Shown: positions 51,311-59,316 of the stretch, one piece after another | How the letters are laid out: each line of letters starts with the position of its first letter | How positions within the stretch are numbered: position 1 is the stretch's first letter | Origin: Bacillus sp. AFS015802 | Lineage (GTDB): Bacteria > Bacillota > Bacilli > Bacillales > Bacillaceae_B | Direction of reading: 5' to 3' | Assembly (NCBI RefSeq): GCF_002561455.1 | Contig: NZ_NTUP01000007.1 | Coordinates: 1-64,000, forward strand | DNA length: 64,000 nt | Made by a program: the position numbers and the translations under genes | The notes under the pieces: generated by a model | The model's database searches: none | Told to the model about the DNA's origin: nothing | The model's input: only the letters and a program-made list of their open reading frames with translations

Positions 51311-52285
51311 TCACACCACCTCATTTGCATATAATTGCTGGATCGTATGTTCAAAAGGCGGATGCTCGACAGTTAAGTCAAGAATAGAATAATCCGCCAG
51401 TAAGCGGGCGGTCACGGAAGGAACGTGTTGATTTGAAACGCGCATGGTGTATTTACCATCCTTTCTCTCTACGATCATCTGAGATAAGTCAACAGGCAAC
51501 ACGCTGGATTGATTGAGACTAAACACAATAAATTTATAGGGTGTCAAACGGGCGACTAAGTGGGCGATCCCCCCATCGAATAACAGCCTTCCTTTATCAA
51601 TGACCAACATTCTTTTACAAAGCTGAGTCACATCCTCCATGTAATGAGAGGTCAACAGGATCGTTGCATTGGTTTCCCGGTTATATTCTTTCAAGAAATG
51701 CCGGATGCGCTGCTGGGCATTGGAATCAAGACCGATCGTCGGTTCATCCAGAAAAAGGACCTCGGGATTGTACACGAGTGAACAGGCTAAACCACAGCGC
51801 ATTCTCTCCCCTAACGAAAGAGTTCTAAGCGGCTTTTTATAATAAGGCTCGATCTGTAACCAATCGACGATTTTATATAAATCCCTGGTGAATTCCCTAT
51901 AATCGATATCATAGATAATCCTCTGCATGTGAAGTGCGTCCAATGCCGTCAAATCAGCCGGTGCAAAGAGAGGCTTGCTTCCCCTGATCAGGGCGATTTT
52001 CTTCAAATAATCATGTTGTCGCTGATGAGGTTTGTATCCAAGAACCTTCACTTCTCCATGTGATGGATGCAGAATCCCGCTGAGCATCTTCAAGGTGGTG
52101 CTCTTCCCTGCTCCGTTCGGCCCGATAAAACCCACCATTTCCCCTCTCTGAATGTCAAACGAAAGATCCTTTACAGCACTAACCTCCTTTTTTTCTCGTT
52201 TAATAAAACTGGATATGGCTCCTTTGAGTCCTGATTCCCTGACAGGGACTTCATAGACCTTCCCTACATTTTGAACCTGCAGCAT
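51311..52285 (-). CDS. ABC transporter ATP-binding protein
   Basis: 324 residues. Walker A GPNGAGKST, Q-loop region, signature LSLGERMRCGLA and Walker B VLFLDEPTIGLD, followed by a C-terminal accessory domain (about 235-324) typical of the exporters with two permease genes. The N-terminus KVYEVPVRESGLKGAISSFIKREKKEVSAVKDLSF has the extra loop of that subgroup. First gene of the operon; divergent from a double-MerR regulator. Confidence 0.9.
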   Translation of the reverse strand: MLQVQNVGKVYEVPVRESGLKGAISSFIKREKKEVSAVKDLSFDIQRGEMVGFIGPNGAGKSTTLKMLSGILHPSHGEVKVLGYKPHQRQHDYLKKIALIRGSKPLFAPADLTALDALHMQRIIYDIDYREFTRDLYKIVDWLQIEPYYKKPLRTLSLGERMRCGLACSLVYNPEVLFLDEPTIGLDSNAQQRIRHFLKEYNRETNATILLTSHYMEDVTQLCKRMLVIDKGRLLFDGGIAHLVARLTPYKFIVFSLNQSSVLPVDLSQMIVERKDGKYTMRVSNQHVPSVTARLLADYSILDLTVEHPPFEHTIQQLYANEVV

Positions 52286-52328
52286 CGTATCTCTCCTTTT
52301 TTATCGATTGAAAATTCCCCATTATTTA

Positions 52329-52380
52329 CCTATACTTTAATGGTAGCACTCTGTTGCAAGGTTCGAGGGTTAAGTAAAAT
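52329..52380. promoter_or_regulatory. Divergent promoters sharing one palindromic -35 (MerR-type)
   Basis: TTGCAA (52354-52359) is its own complement. Leftward, 19 bases separate it from TATAGG (52334-52329), the long spacer typical of MerR-activated promoters; rightward, 15 bases separate it from TAAAAT (52375-52380). The regulator gene lies on the right, the exporter operon on the left. Confidence 0.45.
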
Positions 52381-52463
52381 AGACGTTGAAAGAGCATTGA
52401 ATAATCATCATAAAGTCGGATTGAGACTTTCATGTTTTACATCAATGTTTTGAGGGGGATCTG

Positions 52464-53201
52464 ATGAACTCGCGGATTTATAGAGGAATCGAAATCACCA
52501 GGCCATTTAACTTAAGTGCAGACCTGCTGAGAAAATATGAAACGTGGGGATTCATCCCCGATGCCCCAAGAGGCAAAAACAATTATCGCCAATACACCGA
52601 AATACATAAACGATTTTTTGAAGCATCACGTCTTATGATGGCTGGCTACTCATGGACAGAAGTAGCGAAAATAATGAGGCTCGTTGTAAACAAGGACCGG
52701 GAAGCAGCCATCATCCTAGCAGTGGAGTTCCAGGCAGAACTGGTTAAAAACTATAAAGAAAGCACGTTGGTCTTAGAGCAGCTGCAATCAACGTTAAGCA
52801 GTCAGGAAACCATCTCAATCGTGCAAGCAGACGGCCCCGTTACGTACAAAGAGGTGTCAAAGCGATTGAGCCTTCCGATTTCCACGTTAAGGGTGTGGGA
52901 ACAGCAAGAATTATTTGAAGCCAGCAGAGGAGAAAATAATTACCGCTATTTCAATGGAGCATTGATAAACAAGCTGTTTATCATAAAACTACTTCGATTA
53001 TCGGGTATGGGATTCGATCAGTGCAGAGAGGTCCTGAAAGGAATGGAAACGAGAAACTATCGAGATATTCTTCCCATCCTTCAAGGACGGATCGTGGACA
53101 TGAGAGAACAAATGAATAAGGGGTTGAAATCGTTGGGGACGTTGAATGAGTTGGTGATTTATTTAGAGGGGGTAGATTATTTCAGTAAAATGTCTGAGTA
53201 A
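52464..53201 (+). CDS. Transcriptional regulator with two MerR-type DNA-binding domains
   Basis: 245 residues. Residues about 12-75 (LSADLLRKYETWGFIPDAPRGKNNYRQYTEIHKRFFEASRLMMAGYSW) and about 125-190 (ISTLRVWEQQELFEASRGENNYRYFNGALINKLFIIKLLRLSGMGF) are both MerR winged helices with the R/N-Y-R-x-Y wing. No separate ligand domain is seen. AGGGGGAT precedes ATG 52464. Likely controls the divergent ABC exporter and itself. Confidence 0.78.
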   Translation: MNSRIYRGIEITRPFNLSADLLRKYETWGFIPDAPRGKNNYRQYTEIHKRFFEASRLMMAGYSWTEVAKIMRLVVNKDREAAIILAVEFQAELVKNYKESTLVLEQLQSTLSSQETISIVQADGPVTYKEVSKRLSLPISTLRVWEQQELFEASRGENNYRYFNGALINKLFIIKLLRLSGMGFDQCREVLKGMETRNYRDILPILQGRIVDMREQMNKGLKSLGTLNELVIYLEGVDYFSKMSE

Positions 53202-53245
53202 AAAAAGCTGGAGATCAGTATCCGATCTCCAGCTTCTATTCTTCT
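53201..53245. terminator. Bidirectional terminator
   Basis: AAGCTGGAGATC pairs with GATCTCCAGCTT over a 7-base loop, A run before and T-rich after; shared by the MerR and DinB genes. Confidence 0.85.
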
Positions 53246-53253
53246 TATCCCAT

Positions 53254-53730
53254 TCAGCGACGCGACGGCCACGAACCCTGCATCTTCCTCAACTGCATGA
53301 TTTGCCCCGTGTGATACGCATCATGAAGCATGATATCCAGAAGCTTTTCCTCAAGAGAATCTTCTTCAATCTTCTCCGCAGTTGTTTTACTTATCGCCTC
53401 TCTTAAACCGCGATGAGCGTTCTCCGCACGTTCAACGATGGCGTTCCATTCCTCATCATCATTTACTTGTTCTGTCAGGTAAAAGGTATCATTCCCGTCA
53501 AGAGGATTCGGCCATTCACGCCCTTCTAATCTGGCCGTCGTTCTCTCTTTGTAGTAAATCAGGTGGTTCACATTTTCCCAAATGGTCTTGGTCGCTTCCC
53601 CATCCGGTTTCCAACAAGCTTGTTCTGCCGTGAGCCCTTCAATAGAAGATTTGAGAGGTGCATACCAGCTTTCCTGGTCGTAAGTCGTGTCGAGCATTCG
53701 TAAGAGTAAGTCTTTTCGATTCATCATCAT
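53254..53730 (-). CDS. DinB-family protein
   Basis: 158 residues, a four-helix bundle with metal-binding His: VNHLIYYKERTTARLEG (first His) and LHDAYHTGQIMQLRKMQGSW (last motif H-x3-H). DinB/YfiT proteins include bacillithiol S-transferases. Three consecutive ATG codons (53730, 53727, 53724) follow AAGGAGG; any may be used. Monocistronic. Confidence 0.85.
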   Translation of the reverse strand: MMMNRKDLLLRMLDTTYDQESWYAPLKSSIEGLTAEQACWKPDGEATKTIWENVNHLIYYKERTTARLEGREWPNPLDGNDTFYLTEQVNDDEEWNAIVERAENAHRGLREAISKTTAEKIEEDSLEEKLLDIMLHDAYHTGQIMQLRKMQGSWPSRR

Positions 53731-53860
53731 ATTCCTCCTTCAAAATGATGTTCCACAAATAGTACTTCACCATGGAGGAAAAAACTCCTCTATTTTACGC
53801 TACACATAAAGTAAGCAATCCTGGAAAATAGTAAGAGCATATCAGTAAAGGAGAATCACA

Positions 53861-55087
53861 ATGAAAAATGCCCTCATCTTCAGTATCATCCTTACTCTTT
53901 TATTCCCAGCAACCTCTTTAGCATCCGTGGAAAATCAGGCAAAAGCTGCTTTTATCAGAAATGGGGATGTGTGGATCTTACAAAATAACCACGAAACACA
54001 AATAACGAATTCAGGAAACATTCACTCTCTTCCGCAATGGTCAACCGACGGAACGTTAATCGCCTACCAAGTGGAAGCATCAGCCGAAGGGCAGAATGAG
54101 CTGTGGACATACAATCTCAACACACGTGATAAGAAGAAAATTTCATATAACGGTCATGTACCGATATGGGCTCCCCATAAAAACCATCTAGCCTATATAA
54201 ACAACGGAATTTTAGATATTTCAGACCTCAACCGATTCTACAACATCGCCACCGGGGTCAGTGATTACGCGTGGCTTCCGGACGGCAGTGGATTCCTTCT
54301 ATCATCATCTGGAACCCTCAACCCGGATGGATGGTCAAGCGCATCTTTGTTTATCAAAAAAGTTGGAGACAACTATGAAGATATTGTTCTTTTTGGGGGA
54401 GTGAAGGCTTTTTTCACACTTCCAAGGGAAATCGGGACAAGTGATCAAAACAAACTGATCGCCGTCTATGCCGAAGAGCTGACCTATTCCCCGAGCGGCA
54501 AGTGGATTTCTTTTGTTGTGTCCCCGACTGCGTCCTGGTCCATGGACAGTAATATGGTGTGTGTCATTGATAAGGAAGGGAAAAATTTCGAGGTACTGGA
54601 CGAGATGATCCTGGATGTTGGCCAACCCAAGTGGTCACCATCTACAGATACTTTAGCCTATATCGCAGGCGGCGGGAGAATCGTGTTCGGTTTTAAAAAC
54701 AAGGATCTTAAGGTAAAGGAAATGCCGGTTTCAGGAACTTATACACCAGCCCACTACGCTGATCTTGATTTTGACTGGATGAACGACAAAGCACTTGTGG
54801 TTTCAAGGATTAAGGAACAGGAGTGGACGAACGATTTTAGCAAACATCCTTTACCTGTTCTATACACTCTGAATTTGACTTCGAATAGACAAATTAAAAT
54901 TACTAGTCCCCCTGAAGGATTCGGCGACTATGCCCCGCAGTACATTCCTTCCATTGATAAGCTCATATGGTTGAGGGGGAGATCCATTATTGACTCGAAA
55001 AAGGATTTATGGTTAGGGAATACAGATGGGACTGGAGCTAGTGAATGGCTGCGGAATATCGAGGAGATTGTTTTTTACACAAGCTAA
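53861..55087 (+). CDS. Secreted TolB-like beta-propeller protein
   Basis: 408 residues. Signal peptide (about 1-21, ATSLAS). The mature part repeats a WSxDGxxIAYxV pattern (PQWSTDGTLIAYQVEA, PIWAPHKNHLAYIN, YAWLPDGSGFLLSS, LTYSPSGKWISFVVS, PKWSPSTDTLAYIAG), the blades of a TolB/WD40-like propeller; about six blades. No enzymatic motif. AAAGGAG precedes ATG 53861. Standing alone; the 20-bp repeat array follows. Confidence 0.75.
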   Translation: MKNALIFSIILTLLFPATSLASVENQAKAAFIRNGDVWILQNNHETQITNSGNIHSLPQWSTDGTLIAYQVEASAEGQNELWTYNLNTRDKKKISYNGHVPIWAPHKNHLAYINNGILDISDLNRFYNIATGVSDYAWLPDGSGFLLSSSGTLNPDGWSSASLFIKKVGDNYEDIVLFGGVKAFFTLPREIGTSDQNKLIAVYAEELTYSPSGKWISFVVSPTASWSMDSNMVCVIDKEGKNFEVLDEMILDVGQPKWSPSTDTLAYIAGGGRIVFGFKNKDLKVKEMPVSGTYTPAHYADLDFDWMNDKALVVSRIKEQEWTNDFSKHPLPVLYTLNLTSNRQIKITSPPEGFGDYAPQYIPSIDKLIWLRGRSIIDSKKDLWLGNTDGTGASEWLRNIEEIVFYTS

Positions 55088-55149
55088 TAAGATTTGTGAT
55101 CTCATGCCTGGGATGTGTCCCCTCTTTCGGAGGATAAAGAATTTCGACA

Positions 55150-55251
55150 TCCCGGCACGATTATTTGAAATCTCGCATGAAAAGTCCAGATCCCGCTTGA
55201 TTATCTACCATCCGGCATGATTCCTTTCATTTCCCGCATGATTCTGCCGCG
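55150..55251 (+). repeat. Five direct repeats with a 20-21 bp period (CCCGCATGATT family)
   Basis: Units of the form WTCCCGCATGATTnTTT with the GCATGA core at 55155 (GCACGA), 55175, 55195 (GCTTGA), 55215 and 55236; spacing 20, 20, 20 and 21. The sequence is unrelated to the array at 19.4 kb but has the same number of units and the same period. Confidence 0.78.
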
Positions 55252-55523
55252 AAGGAGATTCGTGAAGCAGAAATCAACTCTCGAACCGGCTATGAGACAT
55301 GTCCTGGACCCAGCTCCCAATAAAACAGACAATTTTAAGGTCTAAAAAGGGAGTGTTGCATCCAAAATACACCTTAAAATAGGGATATCTCTCCCCTCAC
55401 ACTCAATTTGCTATCTTCATGACCACCAAATCGAACAACTCCCCATAAGCATAGCGGTGTATCCTTTCATTAATCCAGAAAATAACATATACTTTTAATA
55501 GATTAGAAGGAGGGGGTTGTTAC
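55252..55523. other. Gap with no recognised gene
   Basis: No credible frame on either strand. A stretch near 55305-55345 (GACATGTCCTGGACCC, then AAAACAGACAATTTTAAGG) has a feel of insertion-sequence end debris but no inverted repeat or target duplication was found. Near 55508-55515 AGGAGGGGG begins the ribosome site of the next gene. Confidence 0.4.
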
Positions 55524-56348
55524 ATGGCTATTTACCATAAAATCATCGGAGAAGGCTTTCCCATCGTGATGGTCCATGGCTGGACGCTCGATCATCAGGC
55601 GATGATGCATGCGATGGAACCAAATTTCGAAGACAGAAGCGGATGGAAGAGGATATACATAGACTTACCGGGCATGGGAAAATCGGACGCCGAGCCCTCC
55701 ATCAAGAATTCCGACGACATGCTGGAAGCAGTTCTTGTATTACTGGACGAGCTGATTCCCGATCAACCTTTCATTGTTTGCGGGTATTCGTATGGCGGCT
55801 ATATGGCGAGGGGAATCGTAGAGGCTAGACGTGATAGCGTTCGAGGCTTAATGCTCCTGGCCCCTATGGTCATACCCGAAACAGATCAAAGAGAGCTTCC
55901 GAAGCAGATCGTCTTGAAAAAGGATCCTGATTTACTATCGAACCTCTCTGCACTGGAAGCGGAAGCCTTTTCGGCGATGGGCGTCGTGCAAGGTCAGAGA
56001 GAATGGGAAAGGTTCCGGGATGACATCCTGATGCCTTCCACTCAGACGAATGAAGAGTTTGTAAACAGGATCAGGGAAAATGGATATGGGTTCACTTTTG
56101 AATTTTCACATAAACTGGACTATCCAACGTTGATTATAACTGGACGGCAAGACCATGTAGTGGGATATCAGGATGCGTGGCGATTGATTGAGGATTATTC
56201 GAGGGCAACATTTGCCGTGCTGGATATGGGGGGGCATAATGTGCAGATTGAGCAGGAGGGTGTGTTCAATTCTTTGGTGCAGAACTGGCTGGACAAGTTT
56301 GAATCTGATAAGTCGCTACTGTCGCATGTTCTTCAAAAAGGATGTTAG
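55524..56348 (+). CDS. Alpha/beta hydrolase
   Basis: 274 residues. VMVHGWTLDHQ (oxyanion), YIDLPGMGKSDAEP, nucleophile elbow VCGYSYGGYMARG, acid in ITGRQDHVVGYQDA and His in DMGGHNVQIEQ. Close to the 2-hydroxy-6-oxohexa-dienoate hydrolase/epoxide hydrolase branch; substrate unknown. GGAGGGGG precedes ATG 55524. Monocistronic with a 13-bp-stem hairpin behind. Confidence 0.86.
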   Translation: MAIYHKIIGEGFPIVMVHGWTLDHQAMMHAMEPNFEDRSGWKRIYIDLPGMGKSDAEPSIKNSDDMLEAVLVLLDELIPDQPFIVCGYSYGGYMARGIVEARRDSVRGLMLLAPMVIPETDQRELPKQIVLKKDPDLLSNLSALEAEAFSAMGVVQGQREWERFRDDILMPSTQTNEEFVNRIRENGYGFTFEFSHKLDYPTLIITGRQDHVVGYQDAWRLIEDYSRATFAVLDMGGHNVQIEQEGVFNSLVQNWLDKFESDKSLLSHVLQKGC

Positions 56349-56406
56349 TGAAGTGGGTTTACCACATAATCACCTATATTCCGCGTAAAGTAATTTATTG
56401 TAAATT

Positions 56407-56444
56407 AATCCCTTTGGTGTATAATTACACCAAAGGGATTTCTG
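56407..56444 (+). terminator. Hairpin after the hydrolase gene
   Basis: AATCCCTTTGGTG pairs perfectly with CACCAAAGGGATT; the T run is short (TTTCTG). Confidence 0.65.
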
Positions 56445-56489
56445 TTCTGAAACACCCTTTATGTTTCAAAACAAAAGGGGTGTGCTTTG

Positions 56490-56861
56490 ATGCAAGCATT
56501 TTTTAAAAGAGATTTCATAATTGCCCTTACACTCTTTACCGTTTTTCTTGCTTACTTTTCATACTACGTCTATGTAGATACAGGTAAAAAAGAGCGATAT
56601 GATGCATTATTCAGCTATTTGACCATGGAAAAAGGATATAAAAAAGCGGATATAGTAAAAATGGAAGCCAGCCATTCCATAGGCGCTCATTTCCTTTCCT
56701 ATGACCCTTGGAGTATATCAGTCATATTTCAAGATGAGCCAAAGGCCATTTACTATTACCATTATCAAAACGGGGTGGTCAGTCAGGGTGGGATTTCAGG
56801 TTATACAAAGAATGAAAGATATAATCATTTTGAGAATGGTCCGTTAGATAAAAGGGAGTGA
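56490..56861 (+). CDS. DUF3139 membrane-anchored protein
   Basis: 123 residues. An N-terminal helix (about 6-28) anchors a small extracytoplasmic domain: YLTMEKGYKKADIVKMEASHS matches DUF3139, with a beta-rich tail (SISVIFQDEPKAIYYYHYQNGVVSQGG). ATG 56490 follows AAAGGGGTG. Function unknown. The gap to the next gene (56862-57040) holds the lipase terminator. Confidence 0.72.
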   Translation: MQAFFKRDFIIALTLFTVFLAYFSYYVYVDTGKKERYDALFSYLTMEKGYKKADIVKMEASHSIGAHFLSYDPWSISVIFQDEPKAIYYYHYQNGVVSQGGISGYTKNERYNHFENGPLDKRE

Positions 56862-56956
56862 GTCCTTCGCTTAACGGAAGCGGTCCCAGAACAAGCCCAT
56901 CACACAAAATAGATCAATAGATCATAAAGGGAAACACAGTAATAAACACTCCTATT

Positions 56957-57006
56957 AAAAAAAATCTCAAAGAAAGAGCCCACATGTTTTCACATTGGAC
57001 TCTCGA
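56957..57006 (-). terminator. Terminator after the lipase-like gene
   Basis: Minus strand GAGTCCAATGTG and CATGTGGGCTC form an imperfect stem over AAAA, then TTTCTTTG and later a long T run. Confidence 0.55.
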
Positions 57007-57040
57007 AACAATTCCCTTTTCACTCGTTGCAGACCGTAGA

Positions 57041-58147
57041 TTAGCGCGCAGTCACCTCGAATTTATCATCAGCAGGATTGGAACTGTACTGTCCTGCATT
57101 TTGATACCACCTGTTACTCGAGTTCATCATGGTTTGGATGCGAGTGGTGGCCGTCGCAGCTGATGGGCCGGTCAGGCCTGTGGCCACACCATTCTTAGTT
57201 TCCAACGGGGCGGCAGAGCCCATGGAATAGAAATACCAATCACGTGCTGCGCCGTGCTTGCCGACTTGGTCGAGGGCAGAAATATACCAGGGCTTCAGCT
57301 CGGCGAACGCCGTCAGCTGGGTCATACCGTTATTACTGTCGCCAATTCCCACATCGGTGATGGCACTTGACTTGTATTGTTCAAATACCACCCCTTTTGT
57401 TTTCAGTTGCGTCACGTATTCACGGGAGATTTCCCCGGTCCATTTACCGCCTAAGTAGCTTTTCCCATCTTTTGACCAAAACGGATCCAGGAGAGCCACA
57501 CGCTTCGGTCTCAAGTTTGATGCCATATTACCGCTATCCACCTGGTCGCTGATTAATTTAGCACCATTTGTCACCATTTGGCTTCCAAGTGAATGTCCTG
57601 CAAGTCGGACCTCGTTACCGGTGAAGCCCTGCATGGCTTGTTTATACGTATTAACAAACAACTGAGCCGCTGACACGGTTGGTGATCCTTCTGTGCTGTA
57701 AGTTCCGTCTTTTTTGCGCCAACGCATGCCCTTTGGTCCGGAGGTGGACCAAATTTTAGCTTCTGCATCCTTTACTTCACTTTCATCTGCGAGCTGATTC
57801 CAGTAAAAGATCCCTATGTTCCATCCTTTTGAAACCCAGTAGTCCACAGTATTTACGTCAGGACCATTTATTGGGTCATTTTGTTTAGGATTGAATGACT
57901 CGCGGTTCAAAAATGCGGTTGAGCCATTTTGCCATCCGTGAATATAAATCACGGTGGGCTTGCTTGCATTGAAGTATGGGTTAGTCTGCCCGTCAATGAA
58001 CTTTTGTGAAACATTTCCCGAACCGAACCAGTAAATACCTGTGTCCAGGGTTTGTCCATCGTAGGCAGCTAAAGTAGGGGCAGGAAACCAAGGCACGATA
58101 ACAAATAGCAAAATCATACTGATAAAAACCTGACGGAACTTCTTCAA
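57041..58147 (-). CDS. Secreted lipase-like alpha/beta hydrolase
   Basis: 368 residues. Signal peptide (about 1-27, ending LAA). VIYIHGWQNGS (oxyanion), the elbow VRLAGHSLGSQMV (Ser) and an acid in ALLDPFWSKDG; the His may be in KHGAARDWYF. It resembles the lipase/vitellogenin-like group and Bacillus secreted hydrolases. Starts at TTG 58147 with GGAGG 8 bases upstream. A sigma-A promoter (TTGAAA-16-TATACT) and a near-perfect cre at about -60 precede it. Confidence 0.8.
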   Translation of the reverse strand: MKKFRQVFISMILLFVIVPWFPAPTLAAYDGQTLDTGIYWFGSGNVSQKFIDGQTNPYFNASKPTVIYIHGWQNGSTAFLNRESFNPKQNDPINGPDVNTVDYWVSKGWNIGIFYWNQLADESEVKDAEAKIWSTSGPKGMRWRKKDGTYSTEGSPTVSAAQLFVNTYKQAMQGFTGNEVRLAGHSLGSQMVTNGAKLISDQVDSGNMASNLRPKRVALLDPFWSKDGKSYLGGKWTGEISREYVTQLKTKGVVFEQYKSSAITDVGIGDSNNGMTQLTAFAELKPWYISALDQVGKHGAARDWYFYSMGSAAPLETKNGVATGLTGPSAATATTRIQTMMNSSNRWYQNAGQYSSNPADDKFEVTAR

Positions 58148-58185
58148 ATCATCAACCTCCGAATATCATTTTTGTTACAATATTC

Positions 58186-58213
58186 AGTATAAGTTAATAA
58201 TCTGAATTTTCAA
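58186..58213 (-). promoter_or_regulatory. Promoter of the lipase-like gene
   Basis: Minus strand TTGAAA (58213-58208), 16-base spacer, TATACT (58191-58186). Confidence 0.5.
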
Positions 58214-58231
58214 TACAATGTCACACAAAAA

Positions 58232-58247
58232 ATGTACGCGCTTACAA
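58232..58247 (-). promoter_or_regulatory. cre site upstream of the lipase-like gene
   Basis: Minus strand TTGTAAGCGCGTACAT matches 15 of 16 cre positions. Its centre is about 60 bases upstream of the predicted start point, the location of activating cre sites such as ackA and pta in B. subtilis. Confidence 0.6.
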
Positions 58248-58330
58248 AAGTAGTCTTATTTAGACAAAATTAGATCTTTTTCACCTAAAATCAATAGTAT
58301 AAGCTAGCTGGAACATGACTAGTTAATAAT

Positions 58331-58367
58331 AAAAAAATGGCCAGTAGCATGAGCCACTGACCATTTC
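58331..58367 (-). terminator. Terminator after gpmA
   Basis: Minus strand AATGGTCAGT pairs with ACTGGCCATT and is followed by seven T. Confidence 0.8.
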
Positions 58368-58431
58368 TCTTTTGTTTATCGTTAATCGTCTTAATAGAAC
58401 ATATCAAGTAACCAGATCCATTCTAATGCCC

Positions 58432-59199
58432 TTACCCCATCCAATCCCAATTCTCCCTATCATCCAAATCCATATGCCGAGGAATCTTTTCATGAGGCAC
58501 CTCTCCCTCATCGTCCAAATAGTAATGCCTGATCGGCTTCAAATCGTCATCCAATTCATACACGAGGGGGATGCTGTTGGGAATATTGAGACTGACAATC
58601 CCATCATCCGGAATGTGGTCAAGGTATTTCACGAGTGCCCGGAGCGTATTTCCGTGGGCTGAGATGATGACGTGCTGATTGTGCCGAATGCTCGGGACAA
58701 TCTCTTCATTCCAATAGACCAGGGTCCTTTTTTCAGTATCAAGGAGACTTTCCGAAAATGGCATATTCGACTTTCCTACAGTCGCGTATTTCGGATCGGA
58801 CAGATTCCCGCGGTGGCCTTCTTCTGAAATCGCCGGTGGACGGACATCGGCAGACCGCCTCCATTCATGCACCTGCTCCTCCCCGAATTTCGCCGTCACT
58901 TCATCCTTATCGAGTCCCTGAAGAGCACCATAATGCCGCTCATTTAATCTCCATGATTTATAGACTGGGATCCACACAAGATCCATTTCGTGCAAAGTGA
59001 TCCATAGTGTTCTGATCGCCCGTTTTAAAACAGATGTATAGGCAACATCAAATACAAACCCGTGCTTCTTCAATACGGCCCCCGCATTTCTTGCCTCGTT
59101 GTAACCGTCATCGGTCAAATCCACATCCGTCCAACCGGTAAATCGGTTTTCAAGATTATACTGGCTCTCTCCATGGCGGATCAACACGAGCTTCTTCAT
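58432..59199 (-). CDS. gpmA: 2,3-bisphosphoglycerate-dependent phosphoglycerate mutase
   Basis: 255 residues. [29 protein letters not shown] (phospho-His), [12 protein letters not shown] and [16 protein letters not shown] (second His) define the dPGM type; it interconverts 3- and 2-phosphoglycerate. Bacillus normally relies on the Mn-dependent GpmI, so this is an extra enzyme. ATG 59199 follows GGGGTGA; earlier in-frame codons lack a site. Divergent from pyruvate oxidase. Confidence 0.92.
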   Translation of the reverse strand: MKKLVLIRHGESQYNLENRFTGWTDVDLTDDGYNEARNAGAVLKKHGFVFDVAYTSVLKRAIRTLWITLHEMDLVWIPVYKSWRLNERHYGALQGLDKDEVTAKFGEEQVHEWRRSADVRPPAISEEGHRGNLSDPKYATVGKSNMPFSESLLDTEKRTLVYWNEEIVPSIRHNQHVIISAHGNTLRALVKYLDHIPDDGIVSLNIPNSIPLVYELDDDLKPIRHYYLDDEGEVPHEKIPRHMDLDDRENWDWMG

Positions 59200-59316
59200 C
59201 TTCATCACCCCAGGTCGTTTTTTTTCAGTATGTGCATGTTGGATTAGAAATATTGAGTAATTTAGGAAAGATTGTACCAAAATAAGCATAACCAATTTTG
59301 GAGAGGAGACGATGTG

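Noticed and set aside
55305-55345. Insertion-sequence end
   Set aside because: No inverted repeat, target duplication or transposase sequence could be found.
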